A DNA stretch of 64,000 nt from the NCBI GenBank assembly GCA_020631735.1, contig CM036223.1:11136191-11200190 (forward strand), in the 5' to 3' direction. Below the pieces are notes generated by a model. That model saw nothing but the letters and a program-made list of their open reading frames with translations. It was not told the origin of the DNA and did not search any database. Each line of letters begins with the position of its first letter. Within the stretch, counting starts at the first letter, position 1. The DNA is from Saccharum officinarum (taxonomy: Eukaryota; Streptophyta; Magnoliopsida; Poales; Poaceae). Below, piece after piece: positions 1 through 13,320 of the stretch. Position numbers and translations under genes: made by a program.

Positions 1-438
1 TTCTATACACGGTATATGCACCATTCATGCTGTTGATTTAATTTGTGTATAGACCGTTGGATGAACATACCAACGGTGGACAGATCGACCGCGTGGGCCA
101 TTGCAACCTAAGTGTGGTTGCATTGTTGTAAAGCTTCTTTGGAATGGAGTACAAAAAGGAGAAAAAGACACTGCGCTCCCTCCCATACCATACCACGCAC
201 TACTCCAATTCCGTCCACTACGAATGAAATCAGTTTCAAATTAATTAAACTAGTAAGGTTATCCGCGCAAATTGCATAGATTTTTCTGTTAATTTTTTTT
301 TGAGAATGTGTTTTGTAAATAGTTTTGTTTGTCTTTGATCCTAATTTTCCCTCTTTATCTGCTTCTGTTACATCCATCTACATGAACTCTGTACACCTAT
401 CATCAAAAAAAATCTTAATTTGACTCTCGTCATCTTCC

Positions 439-556
439 GCCCTGGTCGCTTGGCTTATAAGCCATACTTTTCCAGCTAACGAACAGTGTTTTTCTCTCAC
501 AATAAATCAGCGAACAGTACTTTCAGTCATGGTTTTTTAGCCAAGCGAACATGGCG
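439..556. mobile_element. Short hAT-like MITE (copy 1 of a dispersed family)
   Basis: The segment has near-inverted ends (GTCGCTTGGCTTATAAGCC against AGCCAAGCGAACA) around the core GTGTTTTTCTCTCACAA. The same core recurs at 7600-7706, at 12958-13320 (interrupted) and, in the opposite orientation, near 61958-62070, so this is a dispersed family of about 110 bp. It has no coding capacity. The superfamily is inferred from general resemblance to grass MITEs; I could not fix a target duplication. Confidence 0.55.
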
Positions 557-1329
557 GTTCATCCTCTTCTCCCCCCTCTCTCCCTTGCTACCTCGTGGCT
601 GTCCAATTTTTTACTAATGCTAAATCTCAAGGCGGCACAATTTTCTCCATTCCTCAATAAAACTACTATATATCCAAGTCTCTTACAGAATATTGTTTAG
701 TTCCTTGTCCCTCGTAAATTTAAATTTTAACTATTTTTTTATTTTCTCTTGCAAATTTGTCCATAATTGCCTTTTTTACCCTAAACCATCATGAGGTTAT
801 CATAATTCTGCTCATGTCAATTGGAACCGCTTCTACCTCAAGCAGCCACTTGTTGGCACCATCATCAAACCAACATCCATCGGTACCTTGAAGGCTCAAA
901 CCTTTTCAACCATACTATGGAATCGCCACTATAATGCCAGTAGGTTGTTGATCTCAAGCATGCTGCCCATACCACTCTACCTTAATATCGGTCATGCTAT
1001 GATTTGTTTTGCTTGTGGCCTGCTTCTCGAACAAAAAATACTTAAACAACTTGCCAAGCTCTCACGCATAAGCATCGGAGAATTAGTGGATCAATTGCAC
1101 CTCATATATGAAAAGTAGATATACATTTTGTGATTTTGTTGTAGTCTCAGCCGTCGGAGCACGTTTCTTCACTAGGTCACTGCATAAAAGCCATCAAATG
1201 TAAGCACAGTCTTTGGAGATGTGTTTTTATATTTCCCTTACGTCGACGTCGCTAGTGATGCTAACACACTCCTCGTCTACGAACACAAAGAGCTGGTGGC
1301 AAGCTTTATCTCCAAGAAATTAGCCAAAT

Positions 1330-1590
1330 CATTTTTTAAAGGTAAATTTGGCTATTATTAAAAGAAAAAAAACGTCTCCAACAGACTCTTTAAATGACTC
1401 TCCAAATTTACTAGCTCTCTATCCCACCTCATTCGCTCTCTACATTTGGATAGCCTACCTCATGCGTCTCAATTTAGATAGTCTGTTGGAGTAGTCTATG
1501 TTTTTAAAGTGAGATTCATTTTAGAGAATAGCTAAATCACTAAATTTGAATAATCATTTTTGGCTAATCTCTCGGAGATGCTCTAGAGCT
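1330..1590. mobile_element. Probable MITE with TCCAACAGAC / GTCTGTTGGA inverted segments
   Basis: The motif TCCAACAGACTC near 1377 is repeated in inverted form as GTCTGTTGGAG near 1482, and the outer parts (TAGCCAAATCA near 1320 and GGCTAATCTCTCGGAGATGC near 1562) also look like degraded inverted ends. The sequence is AT-rich and non-coding. The boundaries are approximate. Confidence 0.4.
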
Positions 1591-2104
1591 ACAACGAGAG
1601 GAAATGTTGAGATGACAAGGAACATAGAGCACCCCAAGAGGAGGGGCGTGTGGATCAGAAGTAGTTTGATGGTTTTCTTCATTGTACCAACATCGTCCCT
1701 CGGCACCTCAAGTCTTTTCAAACATACAATGTAAGCACCACTGATGCTAGTGATCGAGTTGTTGATCTCAAACATGCTACCCATGCCACTCACGCATATC
1801 TGCTATTCTAGGGAAGCACCACTGATGCATGATTATACTGAGCCTAAACAGAGATTTTGAAATATCTACATGTGCCTGACCAGAAAAGTACCGGATGAAT
1901 GAAGATGAAGACGTTGTACGTGTTGACCAAGTCGAGCGAGGTGGTTGACAACATAGATAGATTCTTTAGAACCAAAACTTTATTATGAGTACTTGTAGTT
2001 GACTCATGCATATATTATTGGTCACACCACGGCACACATGATAATGTGTGTCGTCTTATTACTGCATTATTACATATAGAGAGAGAGGAGATTTCCCAAA
2101 TGAA

Positions 2105-2644
2105 TCAATAGTAGGGCGGAATGGCAGCGGAGAGGGCACAGGGGGTGGTGCAGTAGCTGGGCAGCTGGTAGAGTCCACACATGGCCGGCATGTTCTGCGC
2201 AACCTGCGCCACCACCATGGCCATGGGGGTCAGGGCCTGGGCCGCCGGCAGCAGCTGCTGCCATTGCTGCATCAGAGCTGGCTGGTACAGGCTGCTGGCG
2301 GCGGCGGTGCCCTGGAGCTGCATCATCATCTGCAGCTGCTGCACGACGGACTGCACCACGCCGCACATGGCCTGGCACCGTGACTGCATGTCCATCATCC
2401 TCATCTGCTGGCAGCACTGCTGCCGGAGCGGCTGGCAGATGAAGTTCGGCTGCCACATCGTCTGCTCACCAAGGGCGTAGAAGGGCGCCGCCGCAGGGCT
2501 GCACTGCGGCTGCCTCAGGTACTCGGCGCAGGGGTACAGCCAGCCGGCGCCCATCATCGTCGTCAGGGGGCTGAAGCCCTGCAGAGCAGAGGCGCTGGCA
2601 GCTGACAGAGCCAGGCACACGGCGAGAACGATGACCATCTTCAT
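2105..2644 (-). CDS. Beta-kafirin / beta-zein (15-kDa class prolamin seed storage protein)
   Basis: A single intronless frame encodes 179 aa. A signal peptide (residues 1 to about 20, MKMVIVLAVCLALSAASASA) directs it into the endosperm ER, where beta-prolamins help form the disulphide-linked shell of protein bodies. The mature part is rich in Met, Gln, Ala and Cys, with family landmarks YLRQPQCSP, QPLRQQCCQQ, the run QQLQMMMQLQ and the C-terminus SAAIPPYY. The start codon immediately precedes the signal peptide and suits the TATA box about 115 bp upstream. From memory, sorghum beta-kafirin is about 13 residues longer because of extra sequence just after the signal peptide, so this allele or ortholog is shorter there. 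The frame is intact and the upstream region carries endosperm elements, so I infer an active seed gene. Confidence 0.95.
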   Translation of the reverse strand: MKMVIVLAVCLALSAASASALQGFSPLTTMMGAGWLYPCAEYLRQPQCSPAAAPFYALGEQTMWQPNFICQPLRQQCCQQMRMMDMQSRCQAMCGVVQSVVQQLQMMMQLQGTAAASSLYQPALMQQWQQLLPAAQALTPMAMVVAQVAQNMPAMCGLYQLPSYCTTPCALSAAIPPYY

Positions 2645-3116
2645 GCTGTTCGACTTCGATCCTCTCTAGCTACTGCTTTGCTTGCTTAGTTTGGTGCAGT
2701 AGTAGAGTCTCTCTGATCTGGATGTGGGATCTGATGATAGAGTAGTGCATATGTGGGAGCTATTTATAGATGATCCATGGCTTTGCGTTCTGCAGCATCT
2801 GCAACTGATGATTTTGGAATGTTGCATTGCATGACGTGGAAGTACAAGTGCCTTTTTACATGGATTTGTATGCATAGATAGATCATTGAGCTTCCTTTCA
2901 GCACATATGAATCAACACTTTACATGTCAAGGATTGTCACTGAATTCATACGCTTGTGAAGCTAACTTTGTAATGGCGTGTATGTTTGTTTGTTTTTTGT
3001 TGAGATAAATCGGGCTACGCTGAGTAGTGTTGCTTGACACATCAGCATGACTCATCGCCATCAGTTCATGTAGGTATATATATGCACACCTTGACAAATC
3101 AGCATGCATGACTCAT
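2645..3116 (-). promoter_or_regulatory. Endosperm-type promoter of the beta-zein gene
   Basis: Read on the minus strand, a TATA box (CTATAAATAG) lies at about 2757-2767. Further upstream is TCCACGTCA at 2832-2840, which fits an Opaque-2/bZIP C-box, and TGTAAAAAG at 2852-2860, a variant of the prolamin box TGTAAAG bound by PBF-type DOF factors. Two GCN4-like TGAGTCA motifs lie at about 3048-3054 and 3109-3115. Pairing of prolamin box and bZIP sites is established for zein and kafirin promoters. Binding here is inferred. Confidence 0.65.
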
Positions 3117-3604
3117 CACCCATTCATTCTACATGTGAAGGTAGCGTCCTATGAGTTCTGGTCTTGGTGAAACCAAGTTTGTAATGTTGTGCTGGTTGTT
3201 AATAGGATACCTTGGAATGATAGTGCCAATCCACGTGACTTTATCAGTTTGCATGTATAGCATGTATACATTGCTCTGGACGAGCAACAGCTCTTGCATG
3301 CAATGCAACAGAATATTTTTGTACCATGATTTCCATGAACCTTCATTCCAAGTATGAAACATACAAGGTTACAGGGTGACTTCGTGAACAAAACCCTTTC
3401 CCTAAACAGGGCAAGGGGAAACTAGCACATTTATTCCAGCCGAGCAGCAACAGTATGCCTCAGATTTGGGATCTTACTTTAATTCAAAATATCTCTATAA
3501 CTAGCATAGAGATAGCACAAGTTCATAGCATCAGAACCAGTAAACTCAGGTGGGGGAAATATCGCCATCCATCCGAGGTAAGACGGACAACAGATGAGTA
3601 ACAC
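3117..3604. other. Spacer between the beta-zein promoter and the CYP20-2 3' end
   Basis: I see no gene. The part next to 3605 is presumably the 3' UTR of the minus-strand cyclophilin gene. The rest would be distal upstream sequence of the beta-zein gene. Confidence 0.5.
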
Positions 3605-6102
<2,498 letters not shown>

Positions 6103-8433
6103 TGCAGGGGATGGGGATGGAGAGGAAGAGGAGGTTTTAGGAGGAGATGTTTGCTGGAGAATGTGGTGGGGTGGGGAAGACTCTCCACTCCACGACGGAT
6201 AGATAAGAAAGGCCAAACCGAGAGATAGCCAAAATTCTCTTACATATGAACCCCCACGTATTATGGAAATTATGTTTGGATCCTTGGGTGTACCTGACCT
6301 GAACTGAACTGAATGGTAGCAAGAGTTTGTGGTGCTTGCAATGATGTGAGCTTGTATGTAGTTTATTTTCGGATCACACAGCCCAGCCATTCTGCCGGAT
6401 CCAAAAGAATCATTCTTGATCAATTACATATTTGGTGCAAGACGCTATATTGTGTTCCAAACTATAAAATGTTTTGGTTTTTCAAGATTCATGGCTTTTG
6501 CTATGCGTTAAAACCAAAATGTTTTATAATTTAAAATAGAGGGAGTAGCGCATATAGAGAGAAAAACTCAATCTCAATTATCAGATCCTATTTGAACACC
6601 TAACTAAGGAGTGAGAATTATATCGTCCTCTTATTCTTTGTCTATTTTAAAATGCACTAAATCCTATTGGGCTTAAATCAGACTAGGAGGAAAAATATGA
6701 CGACTTGTTTGTTCCGTGGCCCTTACTTACTACAAATAGGAAAAAAAAATCTTGAACACGCAAAAAAAACTACACACATTATATTAAGATAGAAGCTGAA
6801 TTCACGGCATGGGTTAGTTCTTTTTACACATACGCACCCTTTAAAGATCTAATAGCCATACCCAAAAAGCTAATTAATCCAAATCCTCTCCTAGAGCCTC
6901 ATTAGCTCCGACCATCACCCAGAGCACTGCACTGCTTGCTCAACAATCTCCTGCAGCACGCATCACACGAACATCTATTGTTGTGTTGTACAACCCTCAA
7001 ACACGTAGTGGTTCCGATGCCTCCAAATTGTCCAAGTGGTTAGGATCACCGGTGAGTTGACACCTTTGCGTTTGAACTTGCATTTGTTTAGACCATGATG
7101 AACACATGACTTAATTAAACTGTTGGTTTGCAAAGATTTGCTGGGAAATATGGTGTCAGACAGTAGTTTTGTTTATTGGTGTGTTTGTGTAACTTGATTG
7201 CCAGATGCCAGGTCATCACAAACAAGTGCTACAAAAGGAAACAAGAAGCAGCGCTAGCTCAATAGATCCGTTGATCTACCACCAATTTTGCATTAGTTGG
7301 TTTTCATCCAAGAAACTTCGCAAATTTTAATATGTCGGTTCCCATGTAGCAGTGTAATGAAGTAGCCAGTGCAGGACTAGAATGTGGCTGGTTTTGGCCC
7401 GAGCATCTGTCTCAGGTGAAGTCTGAGCTGTGTGTTAACTTTCAGGATTCATTTGAGCAATGAATATTTGTGCTTGCTTAAGCAGAGGTTAATATAGTTT
7501 TGTTTTCTCCCCTAGCTCCTTTATGGATTGTACCATTAGCTTTCCAGATATGTTTGCTATGTATATTGCCAACATAGGATACGAGGTTGTGGTAATGTAG
7601 GCCCTGTTCGCTTGAGCTTATCAGCCAGAATCAGCCAGTCATTTAGCGGTGTTTTTCTCTCACAACAAATCAGCATCAGCCATTTTTCCAGCCAGCCGAA
7701 TAGGGCGTAAAGTTTAGCTGAAACCTTAATCGTAGGAACGCAAGAATAGAAGAAATGGACGCCTTTGAAAAGACCACATGCCAAGTCTAGTTGTTTCAAC
7801 GCTTCATGTTGTAGGCATGACACTCAAAACATGTCCTATTCTTGAATTCACTATGACCAGCATTGAAGGGCTATAGTGCACGTTATCATAGTTGCAAAGC
7901 TTTTTTTTTAGAGAGAACTGTTGCAAATCTAGTAGCAGTAAGCAAGTACTCTCGCCATGGAAGCAAATAAGGCCTGTGAGTGAACCAAACAAAGGGCAGA
8001 GCATCTCTGCTACTACTGTAGGTAGGCAGCGTTCGTGTGTGTGAGCACTGTGCAACCTGCAATGCTTGCCCTTGCACAACTAGGCCGGCAGAGCCCTGGG
8101 CTATTTTTATCATCGCCAGACATGAATACTGAATGTCATATGCTGTACATGCGTACTGTGCTTGGCTAAACCCAATCACTGCAGACATGCACAGCATGAA
8201 AAGCAAGATGGATGCCAACAGATCCTCGTATGCGTGTACAACCATATAGGGTAGAGCACAGCCCTCCACCACCAAATACAAGAGGAGGATCTTATTATGT
8301 CCCAACCAATTCAATTCAATCAGATTTACACCAGTGAACTGACAAAAAAATCGAAGTGGTGCGGTACATAAGAACATTTTACATCCAACTGTAGATATAA
8401 TACGACTTTCTTTACATCGCTGACTCCAAGAAA
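6103..8433. other. Intergenic DNA between CYP20-2 and VPS60
   Basis: The first few hundred bases should hold the CYP20-2 promoter, but I saw no clear TATA box. Around 6420-6548 the sequence ends in ATAGAGGGAGTA, like the terminus of a Stowaway MITE. A hAT-like MITE lies at 7600-7706. The remaining sequence up to the VPS60 stop shows no convincing gene; part is probably VPS60 3' UTR. Confidence 0.5.
7600..7706. mobile_element. Short hAT-like MITE (copy 2)
   Basis: The termini GCCCTGTTCGCTTGAGC and CAGCCGAATAGGGC are inverted relative to each other, and the interior carries the family core GTGTTTTTCTCTCACAAC. GTA precedes and follows the element, so the duplication may be only three bases. It is non-coding and about 107 bp. 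Confidence 0.65.
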
Positions 8434-11171
8434 TTAGGTACGAATGGAAGCTTGCGGTACTGTAGGCAACCCCAGCTCATCCTCCTGCACCAAAAGGGAA
8501 TGAAAAACAAATTATTACTATGGATCCACCATGGAGTTATTATATGCCACTGAAGGCAAGCTCCCTGGAAAAGAATCCAAATGTAAGATTTTTCCATGCT
8601 CGTAACTATGACAGAGCTGAGCCTAGCTAAGTTGGTCAGATGTGGATGCTCATTCCATCCATGCTCAATTGGAATTCAGGTGTCCCTTTTTCTACCTTAC
8701 AAACCACAACCCAAAAGAGAGAGAAGATTTTTCAGTTTTTTTAATCTCCTCGTTCGTCATATTTTTCTTCTCTGTTGATCACTGGGATAAAGTTCAAACG
8801 TGCTCATTTTTTATAGAGATAATAAAATTAAAAAGCATGGCCCCATGTTGCAATAGGCTTTGATATTGTTCTAGGAGCTAATTGGTGGTTAGTGCAAATG
8901 ACAAAGATAAAGAAAACCACATAGCTACCATGATGATTATAAATAAAAGCAACACTAAAATCAAAGTATGCAACATCTAACATCATTCTCTCACACTAAT
9001 TCCACTACCTGCTGCTGGTTTGCTGGGACTGCTGCATGGCCAGTTGGTGCAGCAGGTAAGTTGAGTTCAGATTCTTGTTCTGGTTGGAGGTAAGATGGGA
9101 CTGCCTCTGATTCAAAGTCCATGTCAGCTTCCAAAGCATCGAGCTCTGCATTTTCCAAGAAACAAAATGAGGACAGCAGAGAGAGAAATGAGTTTGTTCT
9201 TCTTCTTCATAAGCTTTGTAGCAATGTATGCAGTTTTGAGAAAATATATGGCGTTTGCAAATTATTATCGAAGAGAAATCGAACTGCCAATATGATTGAA
9301 CCGGACCTCCCATAAGTTCTTCCTCATCGATGTCATCAGGGACGTTGTAGCTTCTGCCAAGAGTTTCTTGTATTTCGTTGCTCACATCCATAAGATCCAT
9401 CATCTCATCTTGCATGCTCTATGGATCATAGGAGGTATATATTCAGATGCAACATCAATCAAACAGGAAAATAAGCAACAAATTGGAAATGCATGCAAGG
9501 TGTGAATACTGAAAGAATGACGAATCTGGTAAGAGTAAGAATGCTAAATAACATACATCAATATCTTCGAGCTTGACAGTTTTCATCATCCCTTTGAGCT
9601 CTTTATTCGCACCCTTCATTGCAGTCATCTGTCAAATGAAAAAGCACTTGAATGTAAGCCTATAGGATTCTAGAAGAGAAAGTAGCAACAAAAATCAATG
9701 TTTTTGTTAGGTAACTCTGGAGGCATACAGTTTGCTGAGCATCTTTAAGTCCCTCTGCTGCAAAAGCAACTTGGTCAAGGTTATATGTTTGGTTGTAGAG
9801 CATATCACGCTGCCCCTCGTACCTGCAAGGAAAATTAAAAAAAACGGAGGGTGAACATAGGAATTAGTATCCATTGACGGACGGAAGATTCTCTAAAATT
9901 TCTTTTCTACAACAACAACAACAACAACAACAACATAGCCTTTTGTCCCAAGCAAGTTGGGGTAGGCTAGAGATGAAACCCAAAAGAGACGAGAAACAGG
10001 GAGACACATAAAGGGACATAAAGGGCACAAGACAAAAAGAGGTCACGGTTCAGGCACGTTGATTGCCAATCTCCAAGCGCTCCTGTCCATAGCTAAATCC
10101 TTGGAGATATTCCACTCATTAAGATCTCTCTTAACGGACTCGTCTCAAGTTAGTTTAGGTCGACCTCTACCGCTCTTTACATTATCAGCCCGCTTTAGAA
10201 CTCCACTACGCACCGGCGCCTCAGGAGGCCTCTGTTGGACATGTCCAAACCATCTCAACCGATGTTGAATCAATTTCTCCTCAATTGGTGCCACCCCAAC
10301 CCTATCCCGAATATCGTCGTTCCGGACTCTATCCCTCCTTGTGTGCCCACAACACCAACGCAACATACGCGTCTCTGCTAAATCTAAAAAAAATGTACTA
10401 AGGCGGGGGTATAAAAGCAATTCCATTGTCGCTACTGAACTCCATTCAGCCATGACGCATTTGATATGTTTGTTGTTTGGAAATTGGCATGACCGCACCT
10501 CAGAAAATCAATTTATATAGATATTTATTTATATATACTGGTATGACAGTATAGACTATCTATAGAAATAGGATTATGTAGGATAACTAAAATGTCTGTA
10601 TCAAGTAAGACACGAGTGGTATGTTTATGGAATGCATTAACTGATTCAGCATAATCCCAAGCAGTTAACTAAAAGATGAGTAGATGCAATCATGCAAAGT
10701 TGCAAACAAGCATTGAAGGTAGGCTGGCTGGCTCATGTATGGTAAAGTAGTCATCGCAATTCTAGTAATTGGTAATCTACTAGTGGAGAGAGCAAGATAA
10801 GGGGCAGAGAGGAGGAGGGGACGGGAGATGGGTGGCTCACATCCTGCGCTGCTTGAGGACCCTCATGGCTCGTGCCTTGACGGCCTCCTGCGCGGGGCCT
10901 GGGCGCGTCTTCTTGATCTGCTCCTTGTAGCGCGCGAGCTCGGCGTCGAGCTTCTTGATCTTTTCATCGACGGTGTCGCCGCGCTTGGTGATCTGCAAGG
11001 GAAGGAGGAATCGATTTGATTGATTGAATTATATATTATGAATGAATCTGCAAGGATTGATATACAATGAAGGAAGGAAGGAACTTGGTTGATGATACGT
11101 ACTCTGTCGGTTGCGTCCTGGATGCTGGGCGGCGGGTCCTTGTTCTTCTTGGCGCCGAAGATCTTCTTCAT
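8434..11171 (-). CDS. VPS60: VPS60 / CHMP5-like ESCRT-III accessory protein
   Basis: Seven exons join in frame to 228 aa: 11171-11103, 10992-10841, 9822-9729, 9628-9557, 9418-9307, 9145-9009, 8484-8434. The protein starts MKKIFGAKKNKDPPPSIQDA and continues with a charged helical region (SNF7 fold, residues about 15-180), the motif QDEMMDLMDVSNEIQETLGR, the acidic segment PDDIDEEELMGELDALEAD and a short C-terminus GLPTVPQASIRT. VPS60 proteins are ESCRT-III-like and act with LIP5/VTA1 and VPS4 in endosomal membrane remodelling. The length is close to that of Arabidopsis VPS60 (about 235 aa, from memory). Intron 2 (9823-10840) carries a LINE 3' fragment that does not touch the exons. The terminal exon is only 51 bp. 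Confidence 0.9.
9890..10390 (-). mobile_element. 5'-truncated RTE-type LINE fragment in VPS60 intron 2
   Basis: On the minus strand the segment encodes a conserved non-LTR reverse-transcriptase tail (CGHTRRDRVRNDDIRDRVG, then HRLRWFGHVQQRPPEAPV and SGRGRPKLT). The adjoining 3' region ends in an array of TTG units, seen on the plus strand as CAA repeats at about 9908-9935. A short tandem-repeat tail instead of poly(A) is typical of RTE-clade LINEs. The 5' part, with the endonuclease and the catalytic RT domain, is absent. The boundary near 10390 is approximate and no target duplication was identified. Confidence 0.75.
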
Positions 11172-12957
11172 GTCGCCGGCAGGCGGGCGGGCTTGCTTGG
11201 CTTGTTGTATATCGGATTGGGATGGGATGCGATCCCCAATCCAATTGACTTGATAGTAATAAGGCTAATAAAGAAGTTGGAATCGATCGTATCAGGGAAG
11301 GGAGAAGAGGAACGCGCAAGAGAAGAAGGGAGCAGGAGAGAGGAAATTTCCGTGCAGTTAAAAGTCGGATCGGAGAGGGGAAATTTCTGGGTATCCTGCC
11401 CTGACCTGACCTCGTCGCCAAACCCAAAAACCAAAGGGTTGACTCCGCCCAGGCACAGCCGATGGGTGGAATCGGAATCGGAATCGGGCGGAGAACCAAA
11501 GGGATCCGGCGGACGGCGGGCCGGTGGCCTGATCTGACTTACAATCTCTATACTAGGAGCAGAAGGAAACCCGGCGTGCGGGAGCAGATGGAGGGCAGGG
11601 GGAATGGCAGCACAGGTTAGTTGCTGACGACACCCCAGGAGATGCGACAAGCTTCGAGGCCGCGGCAGGGAGGGGAGGTCGGCGGGCGACGAGAGGAAGA
11701 CGGGGACGGCAGACAAGATTTGCACGCGACGCGTACGTTGCAATTGTGTGGTAACGCTCACGCAGAACTCCCCTCAAGTAAGGGGTGTTTGGTTTTGGTG
11801 TTAAAGTTTAATAAACACTTCGTCTTATTTGATAAAAAGTTTTTAATTTTAGATTAATTAGGCTTAATATATTCGTCTCGTAAATTACTCTTAATCTGTG
11901 TCGATATGCATGCAATTAGTCTACATTTAGTACTCCATGCATTCGAGGGAACATTGATGTGATAGGTGTTAAACTTTAACAAACCGTAACCAAACGAGAA
12001 TGAGAATATTACATACTATTCTTTTTTTACACTTTTCGTAAAATTAAAAAGCTAAAATTTATGTTATGATGATCATAACATCTAAAATGTAAGTTAATAT
12101 GGGCAATAATATCATAGTGTTGTATTAACTGTTTGAAATTTAAAATATAACCTTAATAGATATTGTTTCTCTTCCATTGTATGGCGTAAAAATATTTAGT
12201 TGTGAATATATTATAACTTTAATTTTCATAATATCCTTGTGTTGGGTGCAGATACAGGTCGGGAGAACCGGCCACGTGCACATCAACGTTGGTTGCGCCA
12301 CTGGGTCGAGCGCCGCACACGGCAGGCCCTCACAAACATGATGATAAATGGCTTGGTCCCAATGTAGACGATTGAGTATATATCTCTTAATATACAGTTG
12401 TATCCACAACATATCTTTGAGAAGCCTATGAGACCGAGATCAGCTTCAAGTTGTGTTGGTCCGCTGCTGCAGGATGCACACAACAATCTTGATGATGAGT
12501 GGAGGTTGCATACACAGCGACGATGCGAACCGTGCCGTTTAGCCTATGGCCCGTGGAAATTCTGAGGAATGGAATGTGTTAGGTTAGATTAGATTCTGTG
12601 TGTTTGTCCTTGGATTATTCATAAGCAATCAACGATTGATACTGAACTGGTGGATCCAGACATTTCGGAAGGCTGAGATGGCAATCAACGATGTGCCGCT
12701 TCGGCCCTACCTCCTGAATGCTCTGCACCTCCCAAGACCGTCGGCAAAGTCCCCTAAACATGCATGGTCCGACGCACCAACGGTTGACGCCGCAGCGCAG
12801 ACAAGGCCGATTATATTCCAAGACAAGAAGACCCTGCCTGGTCTTCTCCGGTTTGCACCTTTGCCGTGACGGCATGATCGGTCGGCCTTGTCTGCACCGC
12901 CGTCGCTGAATAACACGGCTGCTTCCCTGGTTGGTGTGACGCGTTCTACATACCTAC
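11172..12957. other. VPS60 upstream region and intergenic DNA
   Basis: The first 400-600 bases are GC-rich and probably hold the VPS60 leader and promoter. A Tourist-like MITE lies at 11782-11998. From about 12240 to 12950 the sequence is of mixed composition without a recognisable gene; a short inverted pair GCAGACAAGGCCGA / TCGGCCTTGTCTGC lies near 12797 and 12885. Confidence 0.5.
11782..11998. mobile_element. Tourist-like MITE
   Basis: The ends GGGTGTTTGGTTTTGG and CCGTAACCAAACGAG are imperfect inverted repeats. The interior has the blocks shared by the Tourist-like copies of this window, such as TTAATATATTCGTCTCGTAAATT and TAGTACTCCATGCATT. It is non-coding; I could not define its target duplication. 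Confidence 0.6.
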
Positions 12958-13320
12958 CCCTGTTCGCTTCAACTTAGGCCTCGTTTAGTTCGGTGAATTG
13001 GAGAGAAAAACACTGTATCAGAATTCCTGTAGCATTTCGTTTGTATTTGGTAAAAATTATCTAAATTTTGACTAACTAGGTTTAAAATGTTCATCTCGCA
13101 AAGTACAACAAAACTATGCAATTAGTTTTTGATTTCATCAACATTTAGTACTCCATGCATTTGCCGACATTTTGATGTGACAGGGAATCTTCTTTTTGCA
13201 TAGTGAAACTTGGGGGAGAATTGGGGGAACTAAACAAGAGCTTATTACCCGTGGTACAGTGTTTTTCTCTCACCACAATACAGTATCAGCCGTAGAAACC
13301 ATCAGGACGATGGAAATACC
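12958..13320. mobile_element. Short hAT-like MITE (copy 3), split by a Tourist MITE
   Basis: The left part CCCCTGTTCGCTTCAACTTA and the right part TTACCCGTGGTACAGTG with GTTTTTCTCTCACCACAA belong together when compared with copies 1, 2 and 4. The intervening 12977-13241 is a Tourist element flanked by TTA. The right boundary is approximate. Confidence 0.6.
12977..13241. mobile_element. Tourist MITE (PIF/Harbinger type) nested in a hAT-like MITE
   Basis: The element is 265 bp with ends GGCCTCGTTTAGTTC and GAACTAAACAAGAGC, which are inverted copies with few mismatches. It is flanked on both sides by TTA (12974-12976 and 13242-13244), the three-base duplication expected of PIF/Harbinger elements. 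It has no coding capacity. Confidence 0.85.

Larger units (their letters stand above)
1..2104. other. Intergenic DNA downstream of the beta-zein gene, no gene recognised
   Basis: No open frame here looks like a protein I recognise. The stretch holds a short hAT-like MITE (439-556), a probable MITE around 1330-1590, and two diverged copies of a segment of roughly 110 bp (about 853-981 and 1680-1795) that share the core TTGTTGATCTCAA and lie on either side of the probable MITE. The rest is AT-rich and featureless to my reading. Confidence 0.6.

Noticed and set aside
2070..2480. Overlapping frames on both strands across the beta-zein gene
   Set aside because: They are shadows of the compositionally biased prolamin gene; only the minus-strand frame with a signal peptide matches a known family.
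9908..9935. CAA repeat as a simple microsatellite
   Set aside because: On the minus strand it is the TTG tail of an RTE-type LINE with recognisable coding sequence just upstream.
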